From Linum tenue (Eukaryota; Streptophyta; Magnoliopsida; Malpighiales; Linaceae): a stretch of DNA of 64,000 nt. Of this stretch, positions 35,009-48,521 are shown piece by piece (position 1 is the first letter of the stretch; each line of letters starts with the position of its first letter). Position numbers and translations under genes: made by a program. Below the pieces are notes generated by a model. That model was not told the origin of the DNA. It did no database searches and saw only the letters and a list, made by a program, of their open reading frames with translations. The DNA lies in assembly GCA_946122785.1 (NCBI GenBank), contig CAMGYJ010000010.1:30545608-30609607 (forward strand), read 5' to 3'.

Positions 35009-35637
35009 AGTTTGAAGATTTCAACGACATGAAGGATTACCAATAACAATTTTTTGAAGGTAGCATATGGTTATCATTTCTGTCGTTTTTATCCAGCCAT
35101 ACTCTACGGTATGAAGTTCGCTGTCTCCGTATCTATTCCTACTGTGTGCGGAGAACCTATCGGCATATACTACGAAGGCAATGGTAGATGGTAATCTTCA
35201 TGAAATTTCTTTCTCTATATGAAGCCCAGAATTTAGAGTTTAATCTTTATCTCTTTCGGTTTGAGATTGGAGTTACTGATTTAGTAGATGTAGTGTTCAG
35301 ATTCAGATTGGTTCAATCACATCTTTGACAAAATAATCGAGCTAATTAAACGAGAAAGAGCCTCGATTAGAAGAGGAACATGAGATTTTTTCTTATAAGA
35401 GCGATATAGACTTTTAGTTTTTTTGTGATTAATGTATTATTTAACGAATTCGGACCTAGAACCTCCAAGTTCTAGACTAGTGGTATTACAACTTGGCCAA
35501 GCCCTTTTCCTCTATTACAGCTGACGGTTACCCTGACAAACCACCATATTGAAATCGTATTACCGTTTTAACCTCCAATACGTTGTTCTGGCTTCATGAA
35601 ACCATTTCCTGATATGCAAATGGAAAGATAGAAACTG
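35009..35637. other. intergenic between the LINE and the MULE
   Basis: AT-rich sequence without an ORF of interest. It continues the formin 3' flank beyond the LINE insertion. Confidence 0.4.
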
Positions 35638-38452
35638 CCTAAATTGTAAATTTTGTCACTAGAATTACTTAAAAATATCATGTTTGCCACTAAAATTAAT
35701 TTATTCCATTCTTGGTCATTAAGATTAGTTCAACGGTTCAAGTTTGGTCACTGACCGTTAGTCTCCGTTAAATTTAATGATGTGGCGGTCAACTAAGTGA
35801 CGTGGCAATTAAAAAATAAAATCTTTAAAAATTCCACCTCATTATCATAATAAATTAAAAAATAAACAAAATATTTAATTATAATTTTTAGGAACAGCCA
35901 TGAGAGCTCTTCCTCTTCCTCGACATCAGCCATGGTAGCCTCCACCGGAAACTACCTCCAAGCCTGCCGTCGGCGCTTCCGTTCCTCGGCCACCTCAGCC
36001 TCTTGAAACCCCTAATTCACTGCACCGCCAATATATCGTTGGAGACGACGAAGTATCCGATCGAGTTGGCGATTCAACTCGAGGGATAGAAAGAACTGGC
36101 TACGACGCGGAGGCAGAGGAGTCTATTTCACGATGACGCGAAGACAGAGGAGTAGGGGCAGAGGAGAGGGAGACTACAGGGATCCTCGTCGCCTGCATTC
36201 TCCTTGCGACCATCTCCATCGCCACCGTCGTGGTGGTCGACGTGCTTACAAAGATTTCCAAAAACCCTAAATCGGTGTGCGGGGAAGATGATTCTGGGTT
36301 TAGAGTTTTGAGAATAAGGACGAAAATTCGAAAAAGGTGGATATTCAATTTTGATAGTTCTGGGAACAACGACAAAAATAGGCCATCGCGTCCCTGCTCG
36401 GCATCGCCGCTCCCACAGAAGCATATATATATATAGGCCAAGGGAAAGCAATCGTCTTCCTCGATTATTAACCTTCAACTCCAATCCACGGTAGGCGCCG
36501 GCGTTGGGGACTTTGTTAATAGTCATGAGATCAAGGCCGTTGCTGGTATTTCTCTCGACGAAGAAGTCCATCTCACCGATCAGCTTGCGTCGATAATGAT
36601 GATCTTCATCGCTGAAGTCGTCGCGAGGAAGGATAGTACGAGAGGAGGTGGAGAGTTAGTTTTCTTCGTAAAGTTAATATATATAAACCTGAAGCTTGGT
36701 TACTGTTGCCTAATTTTTTTTCATTTTGGTACCAAAATTTAATTAAATCACAACTTAGTCACTATAATGTATATTTTACATTTTGATACCCCAAATTTAA
36801 TTTTAATGTAAAATCATTGAACAATTATGTTTTGGTTCTAAATTTTATGATATTTTTGTACCTACAATTTTTTTAATTTACATATTGGTCCAATGTTTAT
36901 ATTTCACGTGAATTCATGAATCCAATCAACCATAACATAAAGTATAAATTTAGTTTGTACAATACAAGATGTATCACTCAAACTGTAGGAGATGATTTGA
37001 CCATTTTAAAAGAGCGAATTTATAAACTCATTTAGTACATTTAAGGGATACTAAACAAACTTATATTAGCTACATGTAACAAAATATGCGACATCTACAT
37101 AAGCAAGTGTCAATAAATTGCTACGGTGAAAGGGACTGATTGTTATATTGACGTTTAACTAAAAGAATTGATCAAAACCTTTCCATCATCTACTTCATTT
37201 TCGTTTCATTTTTCACTCGCCTTCCATAACCCTTTTTTATTTCTTTCTTTGCCTTCTTCGTCTAACCCTAATTAGTATACTATTTTTATGTATACTAATC
37301 ACAAGTATAAACGGGTTCATACACGACTCACCAACAGTCTAGAGAACTAATAATTGAACCATGAACCACTAAATTTTTCAGCTCAATGTCCAGTCCAATA
37401 AAAAATAAATATATATATGGTTATATTAGAAAGTCGTCATTTTCTACTATGAGAGCGAGTTACAGTTTGTATTCCTTTTGCTTCTCTCTATAGTTTTTCT
37501 TTTTAACCGTGCAAGAATTTCAACAATTATACATGGAATGTTTGGCTAGGTATCTACACATCAAATAAATAGTTTTCATTTTTCTGTAAAAAAGTAAATT
37601 ACTGTGATCTTAAAAAAAAAATTGTATTACATTTTTGTACCTAAACTTTTAAAGTTCTGCAAATAGGTTTAATTTTTGTATGTGTAATTAAAACACCCTC
37701 GAATAAATGAGTATCCATACCCAACTCATACACATTTAGATTATGGAAGTAAATATCCGAACTCTACCCAAACCCATCTACAAACTTCCAAACCCATATA
37801 TATGTCACCCATACCTTACCTATAATCAATGGGTCTACTTGAGTTTAGGTAAATATCATTTACTAGCCAAAATTTACAATTTTTTTAAAATTGGATGTTG
37901 ACCGTCATATATATCTTCTCGGTCAACATCATATTGTCAAGTCCATATTACTAACAAAACTACTAACAAAAAATTAATTTTAGACTAATAATACTAACAA
38001 AACACCATAACGGGCCACATAATACATGCACATAGACCATCTTCGTCCCGCGACCAGGCGCGACATCGCCACCTAGTTAAACACTTAAACTAATTGCATC
38101 GGTTTGGAAAAGAAGAAAAAATTCCGATAGCTTTGTTGTTGTATGCAGGATATATAAAAAAAAAAGTAAATAAATTCCATAATTATTTATGTTATAATAA
38201 ACATAAAAAATTATTTATTTTTATAATGAGGTGGAAATTGTTAATTATTATTTTTATTATTTTTAACTGCCACATCACTTATTTAACAATCAAATATGAG
38301 AGTTAACTGCCACATCAGTAAAAATTAACAGAGACTAACGGTCAATGATCAAACTTGAACTGTTAAACTAATTTAAGTAACCATGAAATGAATAAAATAA
38401 TCTTAATGACAAACGTGAAATTTTTTAGTAATTCTAGTAACCAAACTTGCAA
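35638..38452. mobile_element. Mutator-like element with long terminal inverted repeats
   Basis: The left arm (about 35644-35815) and the inverted right arm (about 38290-38452) match over roughly 160 bases. Shared marks are ACTAGAATTACT, GTTCAAGTTTG, TGACCGTTAGTCTC and GATGTGGC. The flanks TAGAAACTG (35629-35637) and TAGAAAATG (38453-38461) may be an imperfect 9-bp TSD, but the exact ends are uncertain by a few bases. There is no transposase. About 35895-36660 is much more G+C-rich than the rest and contains broken reading frames in both strands, so it may be captured host sequence (Pack-MULE). I cannot identify the source gene. A second copy of this arm type ends at 55430. Confidence 0.75.
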
Positions 38453-38461
38453 TAGAAAATG

Positions 38462-38875
38462 ATCGGGGAAATTAAATAATATTCAACCCCTAAAGAATGC
38501 AGTTTTCAAGCAAATCTCATTACAAATTCCTATTGGCAAACAATTGAAACCTCAATGCTTTCTCTCAAACAATGTTGTTTAGGTTACAGAAAAGAACACT
38601 AAATAGGCAATACATATTCATCCATACATTTCCCCCCATATACGGTAGAGGACTTTGAAGACCTGAAAAAAGACTTATTCATATGATACCCAAAAGAAAA
38701 TGGCCAAATGGGGGGCATATATCTGAAGAACCAAAAATATAATTTTGGACAACATTTGGATCAAATGGGGAGGGCACAGAAAGAAGGGGAAAAAATCTAG
38801 GCAAAAGTATTCTTTCTCTCTACTGAGGTATGTTTTTTACTAGACAAGAGTTGGGTCCTCCAGGCTTCTTTTGAA
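38462..38875 (-). other. 3' flank of the acyl-CoA-binding protein gene
   Basis: Contains the likely 3' untranslated region of the minus-strand gene ending at 38876. No other feature was recognised. Confidence 0.5.
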
Positions 38876-41800
38876 TCAATCGTCTTCATCTCGGTGGCCG
38901 GGGGAACCAGCAAGCCAACCCCACACCCCTCCAGATCCCTGTCGCTGCTTAGCACTCATAGCTTGTTCAGAGGCGGCCTTCTGGCGCTGCAGGAGCTCGA
39001 GCTCCTTCTGCAGCGCCTCCATCGTCTGCAGCTTTTGTCGTAGTTCAGCAACATCTACCTGTAATGGAAATGAAATTTGGATTCAGCATTGAAAGGGAGT
39101 AGAACAACATAAAAGTCTTGGTATCAATGGCTACGGTGAATAGGGTTTGCAGACACTTTCGGGGCTAGAGCCTGCCTCTAGTCATCAGTGAACAACAGGG
39201 GCTAAGAAGGCATATACCTCCAATTTAAAACACCTTGACTGCTCGGAAGCAAGTTGACCACGGACAGATTGGAGTTCCTGCAAAATTTAGAGAAAAAATA
39301 GTACATTTTAATGTTTCAGGTCCATCTGACTAGGTTAGCCCGAGAAGATGGCAGCAAGTAAAGTAACGGGTACAAAACAAGATATATGATTTACCTTGTA
39401 AAGCTCAGTGTTACGATTTTCAGCTTCGGATAGTTCTTGTTTTATTTGAACAGTCTGCATCTTCTCCTTGGTAAGAGAAGATTCCAATTCTTCTTTCTCC
39501 GCCTTCAAGGTCACTAAGAAATTTTCATTATTCCCATTGGCTCTAGATTTCTGCGACAAAACAGTATGAGATCTTCAGTTGAAATCTATGGTTACTCGGA
39601 TTAAGTATGAATAAGGAGACTGGATTCATAATTTCTGCATACCAAGGGTTCTGGATCACCATTATCCACAACGATTTCTCTGATTTTGCTATCTTGACCG
39701 ACTTCAAAATCTGATTCCAAATCCCTTGTTGCATTTGTTGCATTGTGCACAGCGGAAACACTGTCAGGCGCAGGAGTCTCCATGATCTTCGATTGCAAGG
39801 TTGATTTGTGACTTGGTTTAAGGACATTGACCTAACAGAAAGGTAAGACTTGTTGAGGGGAGTGAAAAGGAGACAAGGAGATAAGGAAATACATCAAGAA
39901 GTAATAAATAAATCCATTAACCTCACTGTTGTAGCGACCATTATATCCTCCAAAGGACAATAGAATATCCTCGCCGTTGCACGAGCTCACAACCAAACTC
40001 AAACCCTGGAGAAATTAGCAAATTAGAAACCGAGGGTGATCAAATTGCCAGTTTAAGATGCAGAAACACTTTCTTTGTGCCGGCTGACACAAGTGCGGAA
40101 GTTAGGACAAGAAATATTCCTACTTTAGCCAATAGGTAATGTTCAGGCATAGTTCACAGAAGTATGTGATGGAAACACTAGTAGGTTCCAGCAAAAATAA
40201 GTCACCTAAACTAAGTTGTGACTTAAAAGCCAAAATGAATGCATTTCTTTCATCTACCTGTGTAGAAGAACTATTCATCATGGTGGACCCTATGAATTAT
40301 TAAAATCTAAAAATGGCCTCACCAACAGAATTTAACTTCCAACTTTATCGCTTCGAAACATAAATCGAACTCAAAGTAATAACAACTCGTTGCTCTATTT
40401 CTACACAAACTTCCAACTTTACCTCACTGGCAACAGGAACGCGACCTTGAACAGATGTAACAACAGACCATACAAGAGTAGACATGTTTAGCACAACAGT
40501 TTCAGATGCCCCTGCAAAGAGCCAAACCAAAGACAATGGAGAATTACACACCAGCAACAAATACATGGTTGAGATAATTTTGGAAGGTTAAAAAAACAGC
40601 TTCTATCGGCAATTTCCTAACAGGTAAATAGGTGACGCCTGCCTTACTAGGCAGGATGACTAAAGGCTTAGTGCAACTGAATAGCAGCAACCCCTCTCCC
40701 TTCCTTCCCAACATAGCGGATATGACCCCATCTGATTCTCCAAACTCTAAACTGGATGTATGCTACAGTTTATCACATCAACTGCCAACATCTATAGTAT
40801 TTATAACAAACTAACCACTGGGAACTTCAATTTTAGATTAGTCCCATACTGGTCCCATTAAGAAAAACTACCATCTTTTAGCAGATTGTTGATCCGTTTA
40901 TGTTTGCCTTATGTAAAACATAGATAAGATGTTCTGGTTCGAATGCTTCAAGCTGTACAAACCTACCACTTTTGTTGTCTCCCCCACCAACGATAAACCA
41001 ATTCTCTCCAACTGTCACACTTGCATGTCCGGCCCGTGGAGTTGGTATATCTCCTTGTTGCGTAGGTCTTGTCCACTCCATCTATCACCACGTTAATTAA
41101 TATAAGACATCAATTACTGCACACTCTATGCACAAAATATAAATAAAAGATAGTTAGCCAAGTTATCTCACTGATTGTAGATCAAGCACGTGAAGATCAT
41201 TGAAGCAGGTTGCATGCGAGCCCCCTCCAAAGATAAGTAAGTAACGCTCCGCATGTACTGCAGCAGCATGATCAGATCTAGGAGAAGGAGGCACCCCACT
41301 GCAAACAAATCAAATTTCGATGTTGAACAATGCAGAAACCTGTTTCCAGATATATCTTCAACCCCCTACATTACCATCTACCTCCGGGTAGTGTCTTAAG
41401 AAATCCGGCCTAGACATGTTACTAACACTAAAGATGGATAAAGATTACGCGAGATAAAATCCATCTCTTCACCAACAAGAACTGTGAACCTTCCATCTCT
41501 TCAACAGGTTTATATTTAGCAAGAAGTTGCCTAAACGTAAGGACATGAAATCCAAAACACCATTTGTACCCCAACCACAACAAAGGATGAACGTGATGAT
41601 CATAAAATAACAATACTAATAAGGCAACTCGAACTATAAAAAAATAATATTTCCCATATAAAGAAGGCTTACGCAGCATCGATCTCATCCCAGGTCATAG
41701 TTTCAAGGTCAAGAATATGAAGATCATTTAACAAAGATCTTTTTGCATCTTCTCCACCAAAGATCACTAAGCTTGTTCCAACTAGGGTGACGGATTGTCC

Positions 41801-44591
41801 CCCACGTGAGACCTGCATGTTAGGAACATAGACAAAGTTCACATTCCTCGCATAAATTAATTGAATAAATAACCAAAGGGCCATCTAGTTGGTCGTTAAA
41901 GTTTTCATACTGGGATACCTAGATCCAGGATCCCAATTAATTCAAAACTTTCAACTCAGCAGATATAGAAGAAGGACAAGCACAAGCAAAGAACATACCG
42001 GTGGCTTCCCATAAGTCTTTAACATTGACCAGGTACCAGTTTTTAAATCAAATCCTTTCACTGTCATTAGAAGAAGAAGAATTATTAAAATTAAATGGGT
42101 TTAAGAGAATTTGAACCATACAAACGTGAGCTACAGACCCTGAATGGTCTCAGAAGGATCCTTCGTGTGGCCAGCAATTGATATAAGCTTATTTTCCCAT
42201 GGTATCTGAAGAATACAAAAGATAGTTCAACATTACAGCAGGTCATCCCTGGTTTACGTTCCAATATTTTTCACTTCTATTTTTATAATAAACCATTAAA
42301 AAGTAAACGCATGAACCAACCACAGAATGACCAGCACAAGGTGCTAATATAGACGGAGAAGCAGACTCTGGAGGTTCAGCTCCAACTTTTGATTCGACCT
42401 TTGACCAAGTCCAGCTTCTCAGATCCAAAACCTGAATTGCAAATCCATAAGTAACTATATCCATGTGTGTGTGTGTGTGTGTGTGTGTGTGGGGTGGGTG
42501 GGGGGGGGGGGGGGGGGGGGTATTATTATAGAAGCAAATGCATGAGTACTACTACAGATAAAATCGAGTATGACCTAGAAATGAGCATGAACAAGTTAAT
42601 GTTCAGATACTTGAGCATCATATTCAATAATAGATTCAGCAAAAGGAAAATCCCACCCACACCACTTGCTCCACTATTTGGATGCAAAGAACGACATACG
42701 AAAAGAGGCAACAAGATCCTCGCCTATTGCAACATTACCAAGAGCACAGTTTTGCTTACATGAAGATCGCTTAGGTAACGCCCATTATGGTTTCCACCAA
42801 ATATATACATCTTATCTTGGATAACTGCTGCCCCATGCTGCAACAGAAGAATTTTACCGGCCAAAAGAATATCATTAGAGGGATCCTAGAAACAAAATAT
42901 CAGAGAAACAAATAACCAACATGAGGACACGCCCCAAGTTTGCACCTCGTATCGGGCTTTAGGGCGTTGACCATTTATTGGAGGTGCAATCCATTGGTCA
43001 TACACAAGGATTGAACCAAGCCCTTCGGAAACGACATCTTTGTCCTGAGTTTCCATTACATTCCCATTCTCACTAGCTACAGTCTTAGTCTCTGGCAAAG
43101 CATTGCCATTCTCGACAGCATGCTCAGCTTTGGAGTTGTGCTACAATAGAACATTTGAGAACAGTGAGTAAACAAATCAACAGAATGAATGAGTTCACTA
43201 AATTTAAGTCTTACCAAGACAAAAATGAAAACATAACCAATAATAGACTAAGAAATAGCAACAGTTAACAATATCCATGTACTTACACTCACTGGCATAT
43301 CTATAACAGGCTCAGAAACAAAGTTAGATGCTCTAGAATACCAACCGGGATCTTCTTCCTAGCCAATTGAAAACAGAAAGTAAGGATTAGCAGCAGTAAA
43401 TCATTCACGATGTGATAACTAGCAAAGTCAAATTGCTATAAAGTATAAACCTCCAATATCTTCACAAAGAGACGCATTGCTTCGGTAGTAACCATGTTCC
43501 CAAGGCCCTGCCAACTGCAATAATTTTAAATCCCTTAGAACACGAGAACATCAAACAAAAAGGTGTCACTAATGCTCCAAACAATGGCCATTGCATCAGG
43601 AAAGATCTCAGAGCACCAAAGGAACAGATTCTTGGAATAGATGCACAAAGAGAAAATGAAAAAGGAAGCTGTTTCCGTATGAACAGGCATATACATCACA
43701 AACAGAAGGCTTCAGAACCATAAACACACGACTGAGAAAGATAAAAGCTAAAATCTAAATTACCTCTTCCACTTGCTTAGCTCCACAGCATTCCACGCAC
43801 TAGGTTTTGGAGTGTTGCATGGTCCAACTGTCGCCTGGTATCATATAGTGAACAGCAAGATCAAACAAGGTTGCATTGGCCCTTGAATGGGGAAAATGAA
43901 AAAAGGAAGGAACCCCATGTTTCGGAGTAGATCTCTGAATCCCGTATATACTGGCAAGCAGTTCAAGCATTAAGAGATTCATCCATAAGCAAGACAATTG
44001 AGGGTTCAATGTGCAACTTTAGATGCAACAATTGAGCTTGAATCCCTCATTCTCAAACTCACAGTTCAAAATTGATCACTCCCAGCCTCATGCATAATAT
44101 CAGATCTGACACTCCAATTTCGAATAGGTTCATTCGGAAAAACCAACGGTTTATATCGTTTTAGAACTGGCGGCAAACCGGTAAAAAATTTTGCATTCCT
44201 CCAATCTCAATTCCTATACCAGATCTACTGTACTCCACATTCAAGCAGGCTAAGATTCGCAACAATAACCATATCCAAAAACCTCAGCTGAAACTGCGAA
44301 AGAACCGCGCATTGCACCACAGACATGTGCAGGGGGCAGGAATTGAAATGAAAACAGAGATCGGCGGCAGCTAAAATTGGTCGAGGGATATAGCAAATCG
44401 GACATTGGGGAATCGAGGATTTCGGCGCGTACCTGCTGGTTCAAGGCGTAGAGGAGTAAAGCAGTGTCGCTCTGGAACTTGGAGGTGACAACAGCGGTTG
44501 AATTGGGAGATCCATCGAATCCAGCGTACGCCGCGGCTGCATAGAATCGCTCCGGATACGCGAGGCCAGAGCTTGCCCTCGCCATCGCCAT
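38876..44591 (-). CDS. ACBP4: acyl-CoA-binding protein with Kelch repeats (ACBP4/5-like)
   Basis: Binds long-chain acyl-CoA esters in the cytosol; Kelch repeats mediate protein contacts. Eighteen exons, read right to left: 44433-44591, 43764-43834, 43451-43514, 43287-43358, 42946-43140, 42760-42837, 42321-42431, 42139-42205, 41999-42060, 41673-41812, 41172-41298, 40967-41081, 40423-40511, 39922-40005, 39643-39831, 39395-39550, 39218-39277, 38876-39058. All introns are GT-AG and phases agree, giving 673 residues, close to Arabidopsis ACBP4 (about 668). The acyl-CoA-binding domain spans about 12-105 (YPERFYAAAAYAGFDGS, KFQSDTALLLYALNQQATVGPC, WKSWQGLG). Kelch repeats span about 188-478 (IFGGNHNGRY, HDGGQ-type turns such as VIFGGEDAKRSL, FIVGGGDNKSG). 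A coiled coil spans about 541-640, and the C-terminus is GSGGVWGWLAGSP plus an acidic tail. It looks intact. Confidence 0.95.
42462..42520. repeat. (GT)n and long G run in an ACBP4 intron
   Basis: About 14 GT units end at 42490 and are followed by GGGGTGGGTG and a run of 21 G ending at 42520. On the gene's strand this is poly-C followed by (AC)n. It lies between exons 6 and 7, clear of both splice sites. The length of the G run may be unreliable in sequencing. Confidence 0.9.
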
Positions 44592-45430
44592 TTCTGGTTC
44601 CTTTCCCGCTCTCTCGGTCTTCTCTCTTTTCCCTGGGATCTCTGATACGAAGCCGGGGTTGTTATTCTTTTTCCTTCTGGTTTTGTTTCTCTCAGGCGAG
44701 AGGGTTGGACAAAATATGGCCGAATTCGAAGATTGGAAAACCGAAAATACTTTAGATTAATAAGTTTTTTCACAAAATTAAAATTAAAATTTTGCAAGGT
44801 AGTCGAACCGATTTGTACCGTTGTGCTGATTTAACAAGTGGTATGATTTGATCGGCGTACAAATCTTTCAACCCAATTTAATAAAATATATAAAAATATG
44901 AAAATTCATATTTATTAAATTATTTGAAACATATATAAAATATTGTTGAAGACACTACTTACCAATTATATTCATATTTAAATAATATACAATATACCAA
45001 CCAAAATAACAAATACTCATGTTTAAAATACAATATTTAACATCAACATCCAAACGTTTATATTTTTTATATGAGTTAAACGTTTTATATATGAATCCAA
45101 CAAATACCATCAACATTTAACTTTCAAATTCATAAAATAAATCACATATTAATTTTTTGTTAACTAAATTCACCAAAATGAAATTATTTTGTTTAGAATT
45201 GATCATGTCGGGCATACATGTGGTTTTCCAACTGGCTTCATGACCGACACTGGTTATGCTAGGTCGAACTGATTGATATTCCAACAACATGACAACTATG
45301 CTTTAGTGTGCTTTTCAACCTTTGGTATTGACAGTCTGTATGTTTTAAAAATGTGGACATTAAAAGTGTCTTTAGTTCGTATGAGAAGTAGCACATTAAA
45401 AGTGTCTTTAGTCCATAGATCCTCCCACAG
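44592..45430. other. intergenic, upstream of ACBP4 and left of the capture region
   Basis: About 44592-44720 is the likely promoter and 5' UTR of the minus-strand ACBP gene. Beyond that it is strongly AT-rich. Near 45350-45420 a 20-base phrase (ACATTAAAAGTGTCTTTAGT) occurs twice in direct orientation. Confidence 0.45.
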
Positions 45431-45436
45431 CGAGCG

Positions 45437-45601
45437 AAATGGCAGGGCGCCGCCTCCATGTTCAAGACCCACATCGCCGGCAAACCCACCGTCATCTTCG
45501 TCGGCGCGAAAGGTAACAAGATGGTGGTTCGATGCACGGAGGTGATTTTGCTGAAGGGGAAGATCTTGTTCACAGACTCCGCCCACCACACGACCACTAA
45601 C
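45437..45601 (+). pseudogene. captured gene fragment, possibly cytochrome P450
   Basis: In one plus-strand frame this G+C-rich patch reads MFKTHIAGKPTVIFVGAKGN, which resembles the region after the proline hinge of plant cytochrome P450s of the CYP716/CYP85 type. The match covers only about 25 residues and the frame is soon lost. The identity is weak; it may be from another gene. It lies next to a minus-strand serine acetyltransferase fragment, as expected of a multi-gene capture. Confidence 0.3.
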
Positions 45602-45709
45602 TAGTGGGATCAATTCGTGTAGAGTCGGGTTCTCCTTCCCACTAATCAACCTTGCTGGGTTTCCCACCACCGTCGTCCTCGCCGAAACATCCTTCAAGAC
45701 CACCGGCGA
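45602..45709 (-). pseudogene. serine acetyltransferase fragment (C-terminal part)
   Basis: The minus strand reads SPVVLKDVSARTTVVGNPAR followed by LISGKENPTLHELIP. This matches the end of the left-handed beta-helix and the start of the C-terminal tail of plant serine acetyltransferases (SERAT2 type), where the family has KDVPPRTTAVGNPARL. No complete gene surrounds it. The preceding part of the same domain is at 54817-55002 on the same strand, on the other side of the LTR element 45809-54542. The pieces therefore probably come from one captured copy. Confidence 0.75.
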
Positions 45710-45808
45710 AGTAGCAGATCTGACAAGTATCTCCGGAAAATGGGAGAGGTGAGGGATCCCTGGCTCTGTTCTCCATCTCTCCATTATTTCCTATTCTAAA
45801 GAACCAGG

Positions 45809-46845
45809 TGTTTTCCGGCGAGGAAAATCTCTTTTGTTTGATCTCAATCAGTGCACCTTTGACTTCTTGAACAACGATATTAACACGAACAATCGTCCCA
45901 CTAGGTGTGCCAATTTATTTTCCGGCGAGGAAAATCTGGTGTTTGAAATTAATGAAATGCACCTTGACTTCTTGAACAACGAAAATCAACACGGTTCACT
46001 CCTCTTCGAACAATGTTCGAACGAGGGTGTTTGATGTTTTTATGGGAACAAGCTATGTCAATTACTCCTACTCCTATGGAGTTTCAGTGAGAGCTCCGAA
46101 AACTAAAGGTAAAGCTAATTTGCAGAGAAAGGATAAATTTTGACATTGTGTGTCAAATGGTTGGTGGTGGAACCCTTGCTTCGTCTTCGTTTGTAACTGC
46201 CTCTTGTAACCGCTGCCTCTCCTGCTTGGTGCTTGATGTCTTAACCGCCTTGCTTGCCTGCTGGCCACTTGGTATCTTAATGGATTGATGACTTTAATTG
46301 GTACGTAGCCACCTTTTGCCATGGTGGTATTTTGATTGGTGGTTTGTCTTGCACGTACAATGCCTTAGTGGCACTCATGTTGATCACCCTTGCTTAACGT
46401 CATGATCGGTTGCTTGAGGAGATGATGGATGCACACTGACCCCTTTGGGGTGGCATCATGCTTGTAGGATCTCCACAAGGTGGTCTACCATCCATGAGGC
46501 CTAGCATGCTTGCCTACCAAGCCTATTTTGCACTGCTTGGTACCCTCATCCTACCAAGCCTCTTTCTTCGGCTTGGTACCGTGTCGTTTGACACCCTGTT
46601 TTGTTGCTTTGTTTCCAGACTTAGTTTTTGGGAGCCGAATTTCATACCAAGGGGGTGGAGGAATCGTCAAGGCTATAGGGGCGGCCAAACACTATACCAG
46701 GGATATGATGCTTGGCACTTAGGCCCAAAAACCTAATAAGACACAACTAGCTCATTTAATGATTAATGTTGAGTTGGCCTTATAAATCCATTAAATCCCT
46801 TGCAATTAATTGATGTGGTATGAGATTAATTTTTAGTTGGAAACA
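45809..46845 (-). repeat. 3' LTR of the minus-strand element
   Basis: 1037 bases. The first 35 bases or so recur at about 45925 with the phrase TTTTCCGGCGAGGAAAATCT, so the LTR end carries an internal duplication of about 115 bases. The duplicated unit contains CCCACTAGGTGTGCCAATT, a primer-site-like phrase on the minus strand. The right half has repeats of CTTGGTACC. It matches 51480-54542 apart from that LTR's insertions. Confidence 0.8.
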
Positions 46846-47144
46846 AATGCCCCCCCCCCCCAACTTAGTGTATAAGTATTATGCACTAAGTTGTTGAACT
46901 CAACTTGCCACCTAAAAATAACACTTATCTTGTCCCACCTTCCTTAGCCAAATTTTGCCTTTAGTATAAAGCCATGCACCCGTAACCTTTTATAGAATGT
47001 TAGGGCCCAACAAATAAAATAAAACTTAACTAGCTCAAATTCCCTTCCATGTCATGGCTAGCTACTCAAGCCATATTTTATTAAAAGGGTATCATGCCAT
47101 GCATTAGGGTATGATAGGCTTGACATGCCGGCCATCATGGTGGC
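46846..47144 (-). other. interior of the minus-strand element next to its 3' LTR
   Basis: Starts with a poly-C run (46849-46862 in plus reading), the likely polypurine tract of the minus-strand element. The rest is non-coding. It ends with GTGGC, the left TSD copy of the solo LTR that follows. Confidence 0.6.
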
Positions 47145-48521
47145 TGACACGCTACAACACAACACCTAACAATGGCCAAGTGTAACCAATGAAAGGGACT
47201 GCAGTATAGCAGTATAGTGGCACAAGTAATAAATATCGAATTCACGGGTCTCTAGAGTTACTATTACTCAGCTTCAGTTCATTATCTAGCAAACTAGATT
47301 AAGGATTGATTTACTAAACTACTCTACTAATTACAGGTTGGGAACTCACTTAGGTATGATTCCCCCTAGCTCCTCAATCAGGTCCAAGTTGTAATTCCTT
47401 TTGGTTGTTTTACTGTTGATTAAACTGTGGAAGACCCTAAATTAGCTTGGAGTCTCTTAAGTTGACCAAGCCCTCTTAGACAGAATACCCGACAGGCGAC
47501 TAGCCTTCACCGGAATAGACTGCTAAGGCGGTTCACACAGATCTCTACTACATGGAATAAATTCCAGTACAAAGCAGTGAATTGACCGACTCTCGCACAA
47601 CAAAATCACTACTATCAATCAAGGAAGCTCTCTTAACCTAATCAGATTCTATCTATCATAGGTTAAAGCAGAAATCAAGAGAATTTGATCGGGATTCAAT
47701 TGACTCAATAAATCATGTCTCAATCGATTATAATCACACAATATAACATTCAAAGTTTCAAACAAAAAAGATCCTAACACATGGAACTAGGGTTCCTCAA
47801 AACCTAAGTGAAGGGAAGTTACTCCATAGAGAAGAGAGAGATTGCAGTATAACTTTCCAGATCTTCAATCTTCATATCTAGACTTGTTTCTTGAGCTTCA
47901 ATGGTGAAGAATCCTCCAAAATAGCTCCAAGAATAGCTCTAGATCGCCCTCTCTCTCTCTCTCTCTCTTTGGTTCGTCCCTTGGGTGTTTGGGATCCAAA
48001 ACCCAGCTCCCTCTCTCCAAAAATCGTAAAACCGCTTTTATACCTACTGAGATTCGCACCCCCTACTTGTACGGCCGTGAAAATTGGGGTTTTGGCCGTG
48101 CAAACCCCCTGGAAAACTCACACAGCCATGCAGAATTTTACATGGCCGTGCACAATTTCCAACATGCACTCCTAAGCTTCCTTGAGCTCGTTTGACCTCG
48201 TTTGACCTCCGATTCAGGTGTCGTTTGATACCAGATGCTCATAGTCTTGTCCTCTTTCTTTTCATGACAAGATTACATGATTCTTTATCAATAAAATGAG
48301 GTAGAAATCCATTCTTCCTCAAGTCATTCCCGAGTTTCTCCCCCCGAGTCGCCAATTGATCTCTGATTGACTTGAAACTTGCGCCAAGGCTTCAGTTTAC
48401 ATGCTAGGACCTGAAATGTGACAAAGAACACAATCTAGCATAAAATAGACAAAGTAGGATAAATACCAAGCTAAACAATCAAGAAATGAGGGGTAAAACA
48501 TGTGTAAATATGTAGTCATCA
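47145..48521 (-). mobile_element. solo LTR of the outer-element family, minus strand
   Basis: On the minus strand it runs from TGATGACTAC (48521) to GTAGCGTGTCA (47145), 1377 bases. GTGGC lies on both sides (47140-47144 and 48522-48526), a perfect TSD. It is related along its length to the LTR at 18587-20006, including the ACGGCCGTG-type motif cluster (about 48070-48170) and the GAGGAGCTAGGGGGA phrase, but strongly diverged. No interior is present. Confidence 0.9.
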
